Assembly: GCA_951394045.1 (NCBI GenBank)
Contig: OX595986.1
Coordinates: forward strand, 4,555,534 to 4,619,533
Direction of reading: 5' to 3'
Source of the DNA: Nitzschia sp. DOCU1
Taxonomy: Eukaryota; Bacillariophyta; Bacillariophyceae; Bacillariales; Bacillariaceae
Length of the DNA stretch: 64,000 nt
The translations under genes and the position numbers were made by a program. This document shows, piece after piece, positions 62,712-64,000 of this stretch. Each line of letters opens with the position of its first letter. Position 1 is the stretch's first letter. The notes beneath the pieces are model-generated. The model saw nothing but the letters and a program-made list of their open reading frames with translations. It was not told the DNA's origin and did not search any database.

Positions 62712-63304
62712 CTATTCAGATCGCCCTACTTGCTCCTTCAAAAATCGCTGCAGCTCGCTTTCGTTCGAGCCACAATACGTCCCTAGTACCTTGTCCCCTT
62801 GGACCACCAAAAAGGTCGGCATCATGGCAACGTTGTATTTGCTAGCAATTTCGTCGTAGTCATCCACATCCACAGTAAAAAACTTGGCCTGCTCGGCATA
62901 GTGCGATGAGAGTTTTTCATAAAATGGCTGGACCTTATGACAGGGTTTACACCAGCTATGGAAAAGATTAGCAGCTGGAGGTTAGAAGAATATACATGAC
63001 ACGCATGACGGTACCTCGACAATGCTCACCTTGCAGTAAACTTGCACACGACTCGTTGCGTGGGATCATCCAGCAGCTTCTGAAACTCTTCTTCTGAAGT
63101 TAAAGTCTTGACGGCGGATGGTCCAACTGCGTTAATCAATTCACTGCCCTTTTCTTCGGCTATCGATACGTGAAGTGCATCGGCCACGGCCTTGGGGAAA
63201 AGTCCCATTTGTGCCAGTCGGACAACAACCCATTTCAGCGCGAGAACCACCAATGGTACGACTGCTGTGTAGGGGACGCAGACACCTCCAATGCAAATTA
63301 ACAT
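62712..63304 (-). CDS. membrane-anchored thioredoxin-like protein
   Basis: Two exons, 63304-63030 and 62955-62712, with a 74-bp intron, give 172 residues. A hydrophobic segment opens the protein (MLICIGGVCVPYTAVVPLVVLALKW), acting as a signal anchor. After a 35-residue linker, the thioredoxin fold runs to the end, with the active site WCKPC created at the exon junction, the FTVDVDD strand, MMPTFLVV with the cis-Pro, and GSNESELQRFL. It is a dithiol oxidoreductase, tethered to a membrane with its redox site on one face. Which compartment is not clear; a longer upstream frame exists but is low complexity. Divergent from the partial gene at 63744. Confidence 0.82.
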
Positions 63305-63743
63305 GATGGGACGAATGTGAAAGTAAACAGTCTCCGGAAAGAATTCGTTGTGATGAATCGGATATGGATGCTGATGGTGTCTGTTGACCACAACAATGGC
63401 ATTCCTTCCGTGGGTGTTGTTGTTGTTCTTCGTCTCTGCCCACCACATCGAGAAGACGACGCACGACGACACTCGCTTCACTCGATTCATTCGAGGGAAA
63501 TCAGAAAAACAAGGTGAAAGAAAATGTGTGTGTGTCTGTTTCGATGTTCGCCCCCAAATGACTCAAACGATCTTCGGTTGACAACGTCGCAAAGTAGTAT
63601 GGCTCGAGTCGTCGGCTTCGACGCTTCGATTGATTCATTCTTTTTCTTATTTTCATTCGCGACCTTTGAACCTCATCTGGCATCACCCATCACTGCTCCT
63701 TATTTGCCACACAAAGCTACTGTAGTTTGTTCCGCCTACACCC
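63305..63743. promoter_or_regulatory. divergent promoter, thioredoxin-like / partial gene
   Basis: 439 bp between two divergent start codons, with a GTGTGTGTGTCTG run near 63524. Other frames here are chance. Confidence 0.4.
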
Positions 63744-64000
63744 ATGAGCAATAACTTCGCAGACAATCCCTCAGCCTCCGAACATGTGCCTTTGACAAAG
63801 GAAAATTGGTGGGATATGATTCCTGGCCGAAAAGAAGGGGGTGCTAAGCTTCTTCAGCGATGCGTTGAATCGTTGTATTGGCCGGTGGATTTTGCCACTA
63901 ACGTCCTTTTGGCATACAAGGATTTCTTGGAGTGTAAGGCGTCAATTAATGACTGGCTTGGTAATATGCTGGAGCCTCCTTTTCTGGTCTTTCAAATGTG
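63744..64000 (+). CDS. unknown protein, 5' part only
   Basis: An ATG at 63744 opens a frame with no stop to the end of the window (85 codons). The protein begins MSNNFADNPS and continues polar, with Trp-rich ENWWDMIPGRK and then ESLYWPVDFATNVLLAYKDFL. I do not recognise it. The rest lies outside the window. Confidence 0.55.
   Translation, partial: MSNNFADNPSASEHVPLTKENWWDMIPGRKEGGAKLLQRCVESLYWPVDFATNVLLAYKDFLECKASINDWLGNMLEPPFLVFQM

Overview
The window reads as nuclear DNA of a diatom, most like the pennate diatom Phaeodactylum tricornutum. Genes are compact, introns are few and short (about 75-120 bp, GT-AG), and several protein types are typical of diatoms: helicase-associated-domain proteins, a plastid presequence with an AF-P cleavage site, and DnaJ-type zinc fingers without a J domain. 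About 27 protein-coding genes can be modelled, many by joining exons at splice sites that keep the frame exactly. No convincing rRNA, tRNA, CRISPR or intact transposon was seen.

Layout. 0.5-16.3 kb: a Ser/Arg-rich diatom protein (+), then minus-strand genes for a helicase-associated-domain protein, a protein kinase, a retinol-saturase-like oxidoreductase, a small secreted Cys-tailed protein, a syntaxin-like SNARE, an armadillo-like protein and an unknown secreted protein. 17-19 kb: two convergent isochorismatase-fold hydrolases. 19.9-30.2 kb: three tandem copies of a six-exon NCS2/AzgA-like permease on a 3982-bp period, copies 2 and 3 almost identical. The spacers carry decayed copies of the 3' end of the importin-alpha gene that follows at 30.9-32.7 kb. 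33-44.7 kb: RNA polymerase III subunit RPC11, phosphoglycerate kinase, a GT49/LARGE-like glycosyltransferase, a glutaredoxin-thioredoxin reductase fusion that is very likely a selenoprotein, a plastid DEAD-box helicase and a TFIIB-like factor. 44.7-47.3 kb: gene-poor DNA with a four-copy ~140 bp tandem repeat and a double inverted repeat. 47.3-64 kb: an alpha/beta hydrolase, a sulfotransferase, a 1431-residue class C GPCR fused to an inositol-polyphosphate 5-phosphatase and a C2 domain, an ankyrin-like ORF followed in the same frame by a DnaJ zinc-finger ORF, a catalase-like protein, APC2, DCN1, a thioredoxin-like protein and one partial gene.

The most notable items are the receptor-phosphatase fusion, the Sec-containing TGR-like enzyme with a strong hairpin after its UGA and a SECIS-like element further down, and the permease array, whose spacers record how it was duplicated. 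Several neighbours are divergent pairs sharing short promoters (importin-alpha/RPC11, GT49/TGR, helicase/TFIIB, hydrolase/sulfotransferase, APC2/DCN1, thioredoxin-like/partial gene). Apart from APC2 and DCN1, which both belong to cullin biology, the neighbours do not form an obvious pathway.
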